Assembly (NCBI RefSeq): GCF_030363035.1
Contig: NZ_JAUCMN010000002.1
Coordinates: 372,001-436,000, forward strand
Length of the DNA stretch: 64,000 nucleotides
Source: Curtobacterium caseinilyticum
Lineage (GTDB): Bacteria; Actinomycetota; Actinomycetes; Actinomycetales; Microbacteriaceae
Direction: 5' to 3'
In this document: piece by piece, positions 22,915 to 31,668 of the stretch
How positions within the stretch are numbered: position 1 is the stretch's first letter
How the letters are laid out: every line of letters starts with the position of its first letter
The notes under the pieces: generated by a model
What the model was told of the DNA's origin: nothing
What the model saw: the letters and a program-made list of their open reading frames with translations, nothing else
The model's database searches: none
Position numbers and translations under genes: made by a program

Positions 22915-24389
22915 TGTTCCGCGGGCTCGGGCGTGATCGTCAGGGTCTGCACCCGACCAGCGGCCAGCGGGGCCAGCCGGATCTCGACCCGGAGCCGTCC
23001 CGCGCTGCCGGGCAGCCACCACCGCAGCTGCGACGGCACGGTCGACGACTCCTCGACGGGATCGGCTCCGAGGTCCGCGCCGACGGCCTGCAGGGCTCCG
23101 AGCAGCGCCCGTCGTCGTGCTTCCCACGGCCGGTCCATCGGGACGTTCGGCGTGCACACCGCAGCCCCGCGCTCCGCTGCCGCGTCGTCGTCGAGGCCGT
23201 CCGTCGCCCACGCGCGGAGCAGTCCGGTCACGGCGACCTGCGCTGCCCGGGTGGCCTCGACGGTCCGTCGCACCCCCGGTGCAGCGGCGCTGGTCGACCG
23301 GACGGCTGGGCCGCTCCGGCCGCCCAGGACGTCGGCGAGCAGTGCGTCGAGCGCCTGCTCCGCCGGCACCGAGACCTTCGCCTGCGTGGCGTTCTCGAAC
23401 GCCACGACACCGAGCCCGTGCTCGACGGACCACCGCACGTGCGCCGAGAACCCCGGGTAGCCACCCGAGTGGGAGGCGATCTCGCCGAAGCGCGTGTCCT
23501 GCTCGACGAAGAGCCCGAAGCCGTACGCGGTCGGACGCGCGGCGGTGGGGACGACCGACGGCGGCACGACACGCATCGCCTGCTGCATCAGCCGGCGGTC
23601 GGCGGGGGACAACGGACCGGGCTCGGGTGCACCGGAGGCCGCGGAGGCCAGGTGCCGGCCCCAGCGGGCCAGGTCGCGCACGGTCGAGAACAACCCGCCG
23701 ATCGGCGAGAAGGCGCCGGGACCGGTCATCGGCTGCGGTGTCCAGGAGCCGTCGTCGTCGCGCTGCCCGGTCACGACGTACCCGCGGGCCTGCTCGGCGC
23801 TGAAGACGGTGTCGTCCAGCCCGAGCGGACGGAGCACCCGCTCGGTCACCGCCTGCGGGTAGGGCACGCCCGCGGCCCGGGCCACCGCCCGGCCGAGCAG
23901 CGCGTACCCGGTGTTCGAGTAGGCGAACCGCGTGCCGGGGACCGAGTCGAAGAGCAGGCCCGCACGGAGCACGGCGTCGAGGTCCTCGTCGCTGATCGAC
24001 TCCTGCCGGTCGGCCCACGGGTCGTCGGTGGGCAGGCCGCCGGCCATCGTCAGGAGCATCCGGAGCGTCGGGACGGGGGAGTCCACCGAGGGCAGCTCGA
24101 CCGCGGCGAAGGCAGGGACCGTGTCGGAGACGGGCGCGTCGAGGTCGACCGCCCCCTCGGCGACCAGGGTGAGCAGCGTGGCCGCGGTGATGCTCTTCGT
24201 GCACGACGCGATCCGGTAGACCGTGTCGGCGTCGGGCGCCCGTCCGTCCCCGCGGTCGCCGTGCCCGCCCGATGCGACGAGGCCCTGCCGGTCGAACACA
24301 CCCCAGACGCTGCTCGGAGCCGTGCCTGCCGTGACCCGGTCGCGGAACCGGGCGTCGACCGCGTCGAGCACCGCCGTCGACGGGGTCAC
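22911..24389 (-). CDS. Serine hydrolase, class C beta-lactamase / esterase family
   Basis: 492 aa from GTG at 24389, overlapping the photolyase stop by 4 nt. The penicillin-binding-like catalytic motifs are present: SCTK (Ser62, Lys65), YSN in FAYSNTGYALLG, and HSGG in IASHSGGYPGF. No signal peptide, so it is probably cytoplasmic and more likely an esterase or D-aminopeptidase than a drug-resistance enzyme. A C-terminal ~130-residue extension after the hydrolase domain contains LRWWLPGSAGRLRVEIRL and has no role I recognise. Third gene of the MarR-photolyase-hydrolase operon. Confidence 0.88.
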   Translation of the reverse strand: MTPSTAVLDAVDARFRDRVTAGTAPSSVWGVFDRQGLVASGGHGDRGDGRAPDADTVYRIASCTKSITAATLLTLVAEGAVDLDAPVSDTVPAFAAVELPSVDSPVPTLRMLLTMAGGLPTDDPWADRQESISDEDLDAVLRAGLLFDSVPGTRFAYSNTGYALLGRAVARAAGVPYPQAVTERVLRPLGLDDTVFSAEQARGYVVTGQRDDDGSWTPQPMTGPGAFSPIGGLFSTVRDLARWGRHLASAASGAPEPGPLSPADRRLMQQAMRVVPPSVVPTAARPTAYGFGLFVEQDTRFGEIASHSGGYPGFSAHVRWSVEHGLGVVAFENATQAKVSVPAEQALDALLADVLGGRSGPAVRSTSAAAPGVRRTVEATRAAQVAVTGLLRAWATDGLDDDAAAERGAAVCTPNVPMDRPWEARRRALLGALQAVGADLGADPVEESSTVPSQLRWWLPGSAGRLRVEIRLAPLAAGRVQTLTITPEPAEH

Positions 24390-25735
24390 GCGCGGCGCAT
24401 CTCGGCGTAGGCGTCCAGTGCGCGCTGCCGCGAGGCCTTGAGGTCGACCATCGGCTCCGGACGGTCCTCGTCCGCGGGCACCCAGCGGTGGACGTACTCG
24501 CGGTGCGGGTCGAACCGTTCGAGCTGCCGGTCGGGGTTGAAGACGCGGAAGTACGGCGCCGCGTCGAAGCCCGAGCCCGCGACCCACTGCCAGTTGCCGG
24601 CGTTGTTCGCCGGGTCGGCGTCGACCAGGGTGTCCCAGAACCACTGCTCGCCGATGCGCCAGTCGACCAGCAGGTTCTTGACGAGGAAGCTCGCCGCCGC
24701 CAGCCGTACGCGGTTGTGCATGGCGCCGGAGCTCCAGAGCTCCCGCATGCCCGCGTCGACCAGGTCGAAGCCGGTCCGGCCGTGCCGCCAGCGGTCGAGC
24801 TCGTCCTCGTCGACCTGGCGCCAGGGGAACGCGTCGAACTCGCGCCGGACGTTCACCGTCGCCAGGTGATCGCAGTGGAAGTACTCGTTCCAGTTGAACT
24901 CGCGCCACGCGAGCTGCCGGAGGAAGGCCGGAGCCTGCCGCCGCTGTGCGGGCTCGAGCTCGCCGTGCAGCCGGTGCCAGACCTGGTACGGGCTGACCTC
25001 GCCCCACCGCAGGTGCGGCGAGAGGTCGCTCGTCGCGGCCATCGCCGGTTCGTCGCGCTTGTCGTAGTCCTCGAGCGCGTCGTGCACGAACTGCTCGAGC
25101 TTCCGGTGGGCCCCGGCCTCGCCCGGCTCCCACGCGTCGCGCAGTCCACCCGCCCAGTCGGGCGCCGTGGGCAGGAACGCCCAGTCGTCGAGGTCGTCGG
25201 ACGCGACGTCGGCCGGACCGGGCAGGTCGTCCGGCGCCGGCAGCGGGTGTCGGGGCTCGGGCATCGCCTGGGCCGCGCGCCAGAAGGGCGTGAACACCTT
25301 GAACGGTTCGCCCTGCCCGGTGAGCACCGTCCACGGTTCCCAGAGCAGGTTGGCGGCGAAGCTGTGGGCCTCGGTCCCGCCCTCGGTCAGCGCGGTCTTG
25401 ATGCCGGCGTCCAGGTCCCGTTCGACACGGCCGTACCGGCGGTTCCAGTACACGGCGTCGGCGCCGGACTCGGCGACGAGTTCCGGGATCACCCGCGCCG
25501 CGGGCCCGCGACGAAGGACGAGCCGCGAGTGCCGGTCGCGCAGGTCGGCGTCGAGCGCGCTCAGGGAGTGGTGCAGCCACCAGCGGCTCGCGGCACCGAC
25601 CGGCCGGACACCCGGGGTGTCCTCGTCGAGCACGACGACGACCGTAACCGTGCCGCCGTGGTCGATCGCCGCGCGGAGCGCAGGGTTGTCGCCGAGACGC
25701 AGGTCCTCGCGCAGCCAGACGATCGCGCCGCTCAC
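24386..25735 (-). CDS. phr: Deoxyribodipyrimidine photolyase (cryptochrome/photolyase family)
   Basis: 449 aa from GTG at 25735, 4-nt overlap with the MarR stop. Light-driven repair of cyclobutane pyrimidine dimers using reduced FAD and an antenna chromophore. N-terminal antenna domain IVWLREDLRLGDNPAL; C-terminal FAD domain with DLSPHLRWGEVSPYQVWH, LAWREFNWNEYFHCD, TGFDLVDAGMREL, MHNRVRLAAASFLVKNLL, and DADPANNAGNWQWVAGSG, which contains the Asn and Trp residues that line the flavin and lesion pockets. Class I CPD type. The operon with a MarR regulator is unusual and suggests regulated rather than purely constitutive repair. Confidence 0.95.
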   Translation of the reverse strand: MSGAIVWLREDLRLGDNPALRAAIDHGGTVTVVVVLDEDTPGVRPVGAASRWWLHHSLSALDADLRDRHSRLVLRRGPAARVIPELVAESGADAVYWNRRYGRVERDLDAGIKTALTEGGTEAHSFAANLLWEPWTVLTGQGEPFKVFTPFWRAAQAMPEPRHPLPAPDDLPGPADVASDDLDDWAFLPTAPDWAGGLRDAWEPGEAGAHRKLEQFVHDALEDYDKRDEPAMAATSDLSPHLRWGEVSPYQVWHRLHGELEPAQRRQAPAFLRQLAWREFNWNEYFHCDHLATVNVRREFDAFPWRQVDEDELDRWRHGRTGFDLVDAGMRELWSSGAMHNRVRLAAASFLVKNLLVDWRIGEQWFWDTLVDADPANNAGNWQWVAGSGFDAAPYFRVFNPDRQLERFDPHREYVHRWVPADEDRPEPMVDLKASRQRALDAYAEMRRA

Positions 25736-26238
25736 GCGGACACCGCCTCGGTCGGGCGGTCGCGGCGCGTCCGGCCGTCGGTCCCGCTGCCCGCAGTCGT
25801 CCGGATCTTCGTGCAGAGCTCGGTGAGCGTGCGGAGTTCGTCGTCGTCGAGCCCGGCGCCCACCTGCTCCGCGATGGTCTGCGCGTGCTGCACCGCCACG
25901 GACCGGTAGACGTCGAAGCCGTGCGGGGTGAGCGCGACGATGACCCCGCGTGCGTCGCTCGGATCGGGCTGTTTCTCGACGATCCCACGCGAGGCGAGCC
26001 GCTCGACCAGGCGGCTCACGCTGGGCTGCGTCAGGAGCAGGTGGCCCGTCAGGTCGCGCATCCGGCACCGGCGTCCGGGCTGCGTCGACAGGTTGAAGCA
26101 GACGTCGTACTCGTTGAACGAGATCTCCCCGCCGGGGAAGTCCGCGTTGAGTGCGCGCATCACGGTCACCTGCGCCCGGAAGAGTGCCTCCCAGGCCGCG
26201 ACAGCCGTCGCCTTGTCACTGCGGCGTGCGTCGTCCAC
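25732..26238 (-). CDS. MarR family transcriptional regulator
   Basis: 168 aa from GTG at 26238; GGAGGG lies 9 nt upstream, whereas it directly abuts the in-frame ATG at 26247, so the GTG is preferred (ATG would add three residues). Winged-helix domain: ISFNEYDVCFNLSTQPG, MRDLTGHLLLTQPSVSRLVERLASRGIVEKQPDPSDARGVIVALTPHG (recognition helix and wing). MarR proteins respond to phenolics, oxidants or drugs. First gene of an operon with photolyase and serine hydrolase, so it probably autoregulates all three. Confidence 0.88.
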   Translation of the reverse strand: MDDARRSDKATAVAAWEALFRAQVTVMRALNADFPGGEISFNEYDVCFNLSTQPGRRCRMRDLTGHLLLTQPSVSRLVERLASRGIVEKQPDPSDARGVIVALTPHGFDVYRSVAVQHAQTIAEQVGAGLDDDELRTLTELCTKIRTTAGSGTDGRTRRDRPTEAVSA

Positions 26239-26247
26239 GGTCGCCAT

Positions 26248-26544
26248 CCCTCCGGTCGTGCGTCGGTCCACACTACCGACGCGCCGCGACGGCGGACGGA
26301 GGCCCGACGGCACCCGGGGGACGGTGTGACGAGAAGACGAGGGTGGCCCGGACAGGACGGAGGCCGGTCGCCTTCTGAGCGACCGGCCTCCTCCCTTGCA
26401 CCAAGAGTGTCCTGCAATCACATTCCGCAGACGGTGCCACAGCAAACACTGCCTGCACCACCGACTGTATAACGGCGAGGTAACGGTGCGCCAGCGTGTC
26501 CCGGTGCTGTTCCCTGCGAGTTCACCGAGTGCCCGCGGAGTGGA
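26248..26544. other. Spacer with terminator between two regulators
   Basis: No gene supported. Holds the hairpin at 26359-26391 and, around 26430-26490, a stretch less GC-rich than average (ACAGCAAACACTGCCTG, CTGTATAACGGCGAGGTAACG). Short reading frames here lack start signals. Confidence 0.6.
26359..26391. terminator. Hairpin between MarR and winged-helix regulator genes
   Basis: 13-bp perfect stem, GGAGGCCGGTCGC with its complement, and a 7-nt loop (26372-26378), followed on the + strand by CTCCCTTG. Confidence 0.65.
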
Positions 26545-27315
26545 TCAGAAGAGGTCGGGCGACGGCGTCGAGGCGTAGCGCACCGCCACGTCCGCATGCC
26601 GGTCGAAGCGGTACCCGACCCCGCGCACGGTCCGGACGATCTCCTCGAACGCGCCGAGCTTCGAACGGAGCCGACGCACGTGCACGTCGATGGTGCGCTC
26701 GTTCGGGGTCTCGTCCTCGCCGTCGGACCACAGGCCGTCGATGATGGCCGCGCGGTCCACCGTCTGGCCCTCGCGCAGCACGAGGAACTGGAGGAGCTCG
26801 AACTCCTTGTAGGTCAGGGGAGCGGCCTCACCGTCGAGCGTCACGCGCTTCCGCGAGATGTCGATCACGACGCCCGTCTCCTCGGGCTCGGGCTTCTCGG
26901 CCTGCTTGCGTGCCGCGACGGCGGAGCGGTCCTGCAGCGCGAGCCGGACGACGTCGACGTCACGCCCGCCGGAGCCCTCGGCCGCGACCGCGACCGCGGC
27001 GTACGTCTCCGACGACGGGACCAGCTGGGCGGTCAGGGCCTTCAGCTGCTCGACCACCGCGGCGAGGGTGGTGCCGGCCGCAGCGGCAGCGGCCTCGTCG
27101 ATGCCGACGTAGAGCGCGAAGCCGCGGGCCTCGGTGCCCTCGGGCAGTGCGCGGTTCCGCTGGGGCGCGACCACGGGGCTGGTCGGCACGCCGCTCGGGA
27201 CCGGAGGGGCGACCGGCTGGCGCCGCGGGCGGATCGGCGTGACGGTGCCGAGGTCGGTCGGGGCCGGGGCAGCGGTCCGGTGTGCGGTACGGGGCTGGGC
27301 GATGGTGAGCGACAT
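26545..27315 (-). CDS. Orphan winged-helix (OmpR/PhoB-type) transcriptional regulator
   Basis: 256 aa. The C-terminal ~100 residues are a canonical OmpR-type DNA-binding domain: VVIDISRKRVTLDGEAAPLTYKEFELLQFL, then IDGLWSDGEDETPNERTIDVHVRRLRSKLG and EEIVRTVRGVGYRFD. The N-terminal ~150 residues are not a standard receiver: after a Pro/Ala-rich start there is ALYVGIDEAAAAAAGTTLAAVVEQL and YAAVAVAAEG, without the conserved phospho-Asp site. It therefore probably senses something other than phosphorylation. A long 5' region (27316-27662) with a possible cysteine-containing leader ORF precedes it on the same strand. Confidence 0.85.
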   Translation of the reverse strand: MSLTIAQPRTAHRTAAPAPTDLGTVTPIRPRRQPVAPPVPSGVPTSPVVAPQRNRALPEGTEARGFALYVGIDEAAAAAAGTTLAAVVEQLKALTAQLVPSSETYAAVAVAAEGSGGRDVDVVRLALQDRSAVAARKQAEKPEPEETGVVIDISRKRVTLDGEAAPLTYKEFELLQFLVLREGQTVDRAAIIDGLWSDGEDETPNERTIDVHVRRLRSKLGAFEEIVRTVRGVGYRFDRHADVAVRYASTPSPDLF

Positions 27316-27560
27316 GGCGGTTCCTCGGGCGGGTGGCTGCGGTGTGGTGCACCGCGGCGGTGTCGAATGCGTCGGTCCGGGTACGGCGGATCGCCGTGTC
27401 GCCCAGCGGTCCTGCGGTGGACCGGGGCCTCCCGGGAGGTACGGGTGTCGACCGCCTCGAGCGCTGGAGTGGCTGCGCGTCGTCGAGGTGGCGTCACCCG
27501 GGGATCACACGCGCGCGACCGGGGTGGTGTCGCGGGGGATCCGGCTGGAACGGGTACCGA

Positions 27561-27662
27561 TCAGGCACACATTCGACAACGCATGACCGCCGTCGCCGGC
27601 ATCATCGTGCCGGCGGTCCCCAGGGCCTCGCAGAGGACTCGGGTGGACACGGTTGCAGTCAT
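27561..27662 (-). CDS. Possible leaderless leader peptide with three cysteines (33 aa)
   Basis: ATG at 27662 to TGA at 27561 encodes 33 residues beginning MTATVSTRVLCEALG and ending VMRCRMCA. The promoter is strong for this window: TTGACA (27693-27698, minus strand), 18-bp spacer, GATACT (27669-27674), 6 nt before the ATG. An 18-bp dyad abuts the -35. It lies 245 nt upstream of the winged-helix regulator on the same strand. Mycobacteria use leaderless cysteine-rich ORFs as attenuators; this one is only moderately Cys-rich and could be chance. Confidence 0.4.
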   Translation of the reverse strand: MTATVSTRVLCEALGTAGTMMPATAVMRCRMCA

Positions 27663-27697
27663 GGGACGAGTATCGGCGGTATACCAACGTGCTGTCA

Positions 27698-27715
27698 ACC
27701 GTCCGCCCGGACGGT
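27698..27715. promoter_or_regulatory. Dyad upstream of the leader-ORF promoter
   Basis: ACCGTCCG-CC-CGGACGGT, 8-bp perfect arms, overlapping the edge of the minus-strand TTGACA box. Possible regulator site. Confidence 0.45.
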
Positions 27716-27799
27716 GACGAGAGCGGACAGGCGCCGCGTCCCGCCGGGCAGGTGGGACGCCGGCGTCGCACAGGGGCCCCGCCCTGCCCGCGGACACGA

Positions 27800-27849
27800 G
27801 ACGCCCCCGTCGGCGCGGTCCCGGTGGGGTCCGCGCCGACGGGGGCGTC
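27800..27849. terminator. Terminator of upp
   Basis: Perfect 19-bp stem (27800-27818 with 27831-27849) and 12-nt loop, starting 15 bp after the upp stop on the minus strand. Confidence 0.85.
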
Positions 27850-27863
27850 GGGCAGCGGGGCTG

Positions 27864-28499
27864 TTACTCGGCCAGGCCGTACAGGCGGTCCCCGGCGTCG
27901 CCGAGGCCCGGGACGATGTAGCCGTTCTCGTCGAGCTTCTCGTCGAGGGCGCCGAGGACGATGCTCACGTTGCGGTCGCCGACGGCCTGCTCGACGGCGG
28001 CGAGGCCCTCGGGCGCACCGAGGATGCACACGCAGGTGACCTCCTCTGCTCCGCGGTCGAACAGGAAGTCGATCGCGGCGGCGAGGGTGCCACCGGTGGC
28101 GAGCATCGGGTCGAGCACGAAGCACTGCCGGCCGGACAGGTCGTCCGGCAGACGCTCGGCGTAGGTCTGCGGCTCGAGGGTCTCCTCGTTGCGCGCCATG
28201 CCGAGGAACCCGACCTCGGCCGTGGGGACGAGCTTGACCATGCCCTCGAGCATGCCGAGACCCGCCCGGAGGATCGGGACCACCAGCGGGCGGGGCTTCG
28301 CGATCGCGACGCCCGTCGTGCGCGCGACCGGCGTGTCGATCGGCGTCGCCGTCACGCGGACGTTCCGGGTGGCCTCGTAGGCCAGGAGCGTGACGAGCTC
28401 CTCGGTGAGGGCGCGGAAGGTGGGGGAGGGTGTGGTCCGGTCGCGGAGCACCGAGAGCTTGTGGGTGATGAGCGGGTGGTCGGCGACGTGGACACGCAT
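27864..28499 (-). CDS. upp: Uracil phosphoribosyltransferase
   Basis: 211 aa, normal length. Pyrimidine salvage: uracil + PRPP to UMP. Motifs: [16 protein letters not shown] at the N-terminus, [18 protein letters not shown], the PRPP-binding loop [17 protein letters not shown], and [17 protein letters not shown] at the C-terminus that recognises uracil. ATG at 28499 with TACGCT (28507-28512 on the minus strand) 7 nt upstream, so leaderless. Divergent from tadA with only 39 bp between starts. Confidence 0.97.
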   Translation of the reverse strand: MRVHVADHPLITHKLSVLRDRTTPSPTFRALTEELVTLLAYEATRNVRVTATPIDTPVARTTGVAIAKPRPLVVPILRAGLGMLEGMVKLVPTAEVGFLGMARNEETLEPQTYAERLPDDLSGRQCFVLDPMLATGGTLAAAIDFLFDRGAEEVTCVCILGAPEGLAAVEQAVGDRNVSIVLGALDEKLDENGYIVPGLGDAGDRLYGLAE

Positions 28500-28538
28500 G
28501 GGGTCGAGCGTACCGTGCCGATGGGGCAGGATCGATGC

Positions 28539-29006
28539 GTGGAACACCCTGCCGGCCGCCCCTTCACCGCCGCGATGGACCGTGCGCTGGACGAGGCGCG
28601 GGCATGCCTGGCGACCGGTGACGTCCCGGTCGGCGCGGTGGTGCTCGACGCCGGCGGCGCGGTCGTCGCCGTCGGGCGGAACGAGCGCGAGGCACGGCAG
28701 GACCCCACCGCCCACGCCGAGGTGCTCGCGCTGCGCGCCGCTGCCGAGGTCACCGGCGACTGGCACCTCGCCGAGCACACCCTGGTGGTGACGCTCGAGC
28801 CGTGCCCGATGTGCGCCGGTGCCGCCCTCGCCGCCCGGGTACCGCGGATCGTGTTCGGTGCGTGGGACCCGAAGGCCGGGGCGAGCGGCAGCCTGTACGA
28901 CATCGCGCGGGACCGGCGGTTGCCGCACCGGGCCGAGGTCGTCGCGGGGGTGCGCGAGCAGGCGTGTGCCGGACTGCTCGACGACTTCTTCCGCGGACGG
29001 CGCTGA
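28539..29006 (+). CDS. tadA: tRNA-specific adenosine deaminase
   Basis: 155 aa from GTG at 28539; CAGGAT (28527-28532) 6 nt upstream indicates a leaderless transcript. Converts A34 to inosine in tRNA-Arg(ACG). Cytidine deaminase-like zinc site: THAEV-type HAEVLAL (His and catalytic Glu) and [12 protein letters not shown] (two Cys ligands); C-terminal [10 protein letters not shown] is also typical. The family includes other nucleobase deaminases, but length and motifs fit TadA best. Confidence 0.92.
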   Translation: MEHPAGRPFTAAMDRALDEARACLATGDVPVGAVVLDAGGAVVAVGRNEREARQDPTAHAEVLALRAAAEVTGDWHLAEHTLVVTLEPCPMCAGAALAARVPRIVFGAWDPKAGASGSLYDIARDRRLPHRAEVVAGVREQACAGLLDDFFRGRR

Positions 29007-29029
29007 CCCGCCCCGTCGGACGGCGCGCC

Positions 29030-29986
29030 TCAGTCGGCGGCGCGGATGACGATCGCCTCGGTGGGCGGCCGCGGACCGGTCCGGAGCACGTCCGGCTCGA
29101 CGTAGATGACCCGGGCGATCGGGACGGCCGCTCGGATGCGCTGCTCCACGACGTCGATGCCCGCCGCGACGTCGCCGAGTCGTCGGTCGCCGTCGACCGC
29201 GACCTTCATGCCGACCATCAGCTCGTCCGGCCCGAGGTACAGCGTCTTGAGGTGCACGATCGACTCGACCTCGGGGCCGTCGAGCACGGCTGCCCGGATC
29301 CGCTCGACGTCGGCGGCGCTCGCCCCCTCGCCCACGAGCAGGCTCTTCGTCTCGATGCCGAGCACGACGGCCACCGCGATGAGCAGCAGGGCGATCAGGA
29401 TCGTGCCGATGGCGTCGAAGACCCCGTTGCCGGTGAGCACGGTCAGGCCGACACCGAACAGGGCGAGGACGAGGCCGGTCAACGCGGCGGTGTCCTCGAG
29501 CATGACCACGGGGAGCTCGGGTGCCTTCGCACGGCGGACGAACTGCACCCACGACTGCGACCCCTTCTGCGGGCGGGCCTCGCGCAGGGCGGTGCGGAGC
29601 GAGAAGCCCTCGAGCCCGATCGCCACGACGAGCACGGCGACGGGGAGCCACCAGTTCGTCAGGGGGTGCGGCTCGCGCAGCTTCTCGAGGCCCTCGTAGA
29701 GCGAGAACACCCCGCCGATGCTGAACAGGATGATCGAGACGACGAAGGCGTACACGTAGCGCTCGCGACCGTGGCCGAACGGGTGCTCCTGGTCCGCTGC
29801 GCGACGGGCACGGCGTCCGCCGAGCAGGAGCAGCAGCTGGTTGGCCGAGTCCGCCAGGGAGTGGACGCCCTCGGCGAGCATCGCCGCCGATCCGCTGATC
29901 GCTGCCGCGACGAACTTGACGATCGCGATGCCGACGTTCGCGGCGAGGGCGGCGAGGATCGCCTTCGTGCCTCCCGAAGCGCTCAC
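29030..29986 (-). CDS. Cation diffusion facilitator (CDF) family transporter
   Basis: 318 aa, GTG at 29986. Proton-coupled efflux of divalent metal such as Zn, Co or Mn. Six membrane segments; the metal site in TM2 is [12 protein letters not shown] (His and Asp), and in TM5 the D/H pair lies in [16 protein letters not shown]. The cytoplasmic [24 protein letters not shown] loop is typical of the family. The C-terminal cytoplasmic domain ([23 protein letters not shown]) is present. Separate from its neighbours; specificity cannot be assigned. Confidence 0.93.
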   Translation of the reverse strand: MSASGGTKAILAALAANVGIAIVKFVAAAISGSAAMLAEGVHSLADSANQLLLLLGGRRARRAADQEHPFGHGRERYVYAFVVSIILFSIGGVFSLYEGLEKLREPHPLTNWWLPVAVLVVAIGLEGFSLRTALREARPQKGSQSWVQFVRRAKAPELPVVMLEDTAALTGLVLALFGVGLTVLTGNGVFDAIGTILIALLLIAVAVVLGIETKSLLVGEGASAADVERIRAAVLDGPEVESIVHLKTLYLGPDELMVGMKVAVDGDRRLGDVAAGIDVVEQRIRAAVPIARVIYVEPDVLRTGPRPPTEAIVIRAAD

Positions 29987-30047
29987 AGGGGTCCCTTCTC
30001 CCGACCTGTCCCGATCCTAGGCGTGGGCGCTGGGTAGGGTCGGGAGC

Positions 30048-30878
30048 ATGACGATCGAACTGCCCCGCACCGCCATGCTCGGCGTCGGCTCCATGTCCGG
30101 CAGCGTCCTCCAGGGACTCCTCGCGGCCGGTCTCGACCCCGCGACCGTGGCGCTCACGACGCGGTCCGAGGCCTCGGCGGCGGCGTGGCGGGAGCGCGGT
30201 CTCGCCGCCACGGCGACCGACACCGACCCGGAGGCGAACCGGGCCGCCGTCCGCGGCGCCGGGCTCGTCGTGCTCGGCGTCAAGCCGTACCTGGTCGGCG
30301 AGGTCCTCGACGAGGTCGCCGCGTCCCTGCACCCGGGCGCGGTCGTCGTGAGCGTCGCGGTCGGCACCACCCTGGCGTCGATGGAGGCCCGTGTGCCCGC
30401 CGGCGTCCGGGTCGTCCGCGCGCTGCCGAACACCCCGATCGGCGTCGGCCACGGCGTCACCGGCGTCAGCGCGGGCTCCACCGCCGACGCGGACGCGGTC
30501 GCGCTGGCCTCCTCGGTGTTCGCCGTCTCCGGGCAGGTGCTCGAGGTGCCCGAGCACCAGCTCGACGCACTGTCCGCCGTCTCCGGGTCCGGGCCCGCCT
30601 ACGTCTTCCTGCTCGTCGAGCAGTGGCAGCAGGCGGCCGAGGGCCTCGGCTTCACCCCCGAGCAGGCCGCCACCATGGTGCAGGGCACGCTGCGGGGCGC
30701 CGTCGAACTGCTGGCCGCCTCGGGTCGCGGTCCCGCCGAACTCCGTCGTGCGGTCACCAGCCCGAAGGGCACCACCGAGCGGGCGGTCGCGGTGCTGCAG
30801 GAGGCCGACCTGGCCGACACCTTCACGCGCGCGTCGCGCGCGGCGATCGCGCGGGCCGAGGAGATCGCGGCGTCGTGA
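30048..30878 (+). CDS. proC: Pyrroline-5-carboxylate reductase
   Basis: 276 aa. Last step of proline synthesis: P5C + NAD(P)H to proline. Rossmann loop [52 protein letters not shown], signature [26 protein letters not shown], and [15 protein letters not shown] near the end (usually VTSPGGTT). Leaderless: TAGGGT (30035-30040) 7 nt before ATG. Followed by palindrome copy D. Confidence 0.96.
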   Translation: MTIELPRTAMLGVGSMSGSVLQGLLAAGLDPATVALTTRSEASAAAWRERGLAATATDTDPEANRAAVRGAGLVVLGVKPYLVGEVLDEVAASLHPGAVVVSVAVGTTLASMEARVPAGVRVVRALPNTPIGVGHGVTGVSAGSTADADAVALASSVFAVSGQVLEVPEHQLDALSAVSGSGPAYVFLLVEQWQQAAEGLGFTPEQAATMVQGTLRGAVELLAASGRGPAELRRAVTSPKGTTERAVAVLQEADLADTFTRASRAAIARAEEIAAS

Positions 30879-30907
30879 CGCTGCGGCTGTCGGGGTGACC
30901 GAGCGGC

Positions 30908-30950
30908 GGACGGGAGGCTCGTGGCGGACGCCGCCACGGGCCTCCCGTCC
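30908..30950. repeat. Dispersed GGACGGGAGGC palindrome, copy D (bidirectional terminator)
   Basis: Arms GGACGGGAGGC (30908-30918) and GCCTCCCGTCC (30940-30950), inner arms CGTGGCGG/CCGCCACG, one T/G mismatch. Between convergent proC and trkA. Its right half (30923-30953) is 28/31 identical to a segment inside resB. Confidence 0.85.
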
Positions 30951-30962
30951 GTCTCGGGGCCG

Positions 30963-31619
30963 CTACTCGAGCGCGGCGAAGCGCTCCAGGTCCGTCTCGG
31001 TGCCCGAGACGATGATGACGTCGTCCTCGCCGATGACGCTGTCCGGCGTCGCCGGCACGAACGCCTTGCCCGGCGACTTGATGCCGAGCACGGTCAGGCC
31101 GTGCCGCGTGCGGATCACCGTCGTCGCGAGGTCCTTGCCGCGCACCGCGCGCGGCGGGAACATCTTCACGACGGCGAAGTCGTCGTCGAACTCGATGAAG
31201 TCGAGCATCCGACCGGAGACGAGGTGTGCCGTCCGCTCGCCGGCCTCGCGTTCCGGGTAGACGACGTGGTTCGCACCGATGCGGGACAGGATCGTGCCGT
31301 GCGAGCGGCTGACGGCCTTCGCCCAGATCTGCGGGATGCCGAGGTCGACGAGGTTCGACGTGATGAGCACGCTCGACTCCAGGTGCGACCCGACGGCCAC
31401 GACCGCGATCGCGAAGTCCTGGGCACCGATCTGGCGCAGGGCGTCGATGTCCGTCGCGTCGGCCTGCACGGCGTGCGTCACGCGGTCGGACCACTTCTGC
31501 ACCAGGCCGGCGTCGGTGTCGACGACGAGGACCTCGCGGTGCTGGCGTTCGAGCTGCCCGGCGGTGGCGGCGCCGAAGCGACCGAGGCCCAGGACGAGCA
31601 CGGGCGCGTCGTGGCTCAC
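30963..31619 (-). CDS. trkA: TrkA/KtrA potassium channel regulatory subunit
   Basis: 218 aa from GTG at 31619; the frame extends to a TTG overlapping trkH, but ~220 aa is the usual KtrA length. RCK N domain with dinucleotide loop VLVLGLGRFGAATAGQL, acidic VVDTDAGLV, ADATDIDALRQIGAQDFAIAVVAV; C-terminal TrkA_C domain with VIRTRHGLTVLGIKSPGKAF and IGEDDVIIVSGTETDLERF. Forms a ring on the membrane subunit and gates it with nucleotide. Directly downstream of the trkH-type gene on the same strand. Confidence 0.93.
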   Translation of the reverse strand: MSHDAPVLVLGLGRFGAATAGQLERQHREVLVVDTDAGLVQKWSDRVTHAVQADATDIDALRQIGAQDFAIAVVAVGSHLESSVLITSNLVDLGIPQIWAKAVSRSHGTILSRIGANHVVYPEREAGERTAHLVSGRMLDFIEFDDDFAVVKMFPPRAVRGKDLATTVIRTRHGLTVLGIKSPGKAFVPATPDSVIGEDDVIIVSGTETDLERFAALE

Positions 31620-31668
31620 GGCCCCGGTGACGGGGTGGGGTGCGCGGCGGTCGGCGCGGGGGCGGCGG

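Larger units (their letters stand above)
27316..27863. other. 548-bp region between winged-helix regulator and upp
   Basis: No full-size gene. On the minus strand it holds a promoter and 33-codon leaderless ORF (27561-27662) that would form part of a long leader for the winged-helix regulator, an inverted repeat at 27698-27715, and the upp terminator at 27800-27849. The remaining ~245 bp (27316-27560) shows no clear structure to me. Confidence 0.6.

Noticed and set aside
22911-25988. One protein joining photolyase and serine hydrolase
   Set aside because: The serine hydrolase frame is open upstream only as a shadow; the photolyase is in another frame with its own start at 25735 and ends with a 4-nt overlap, so these are two genes.
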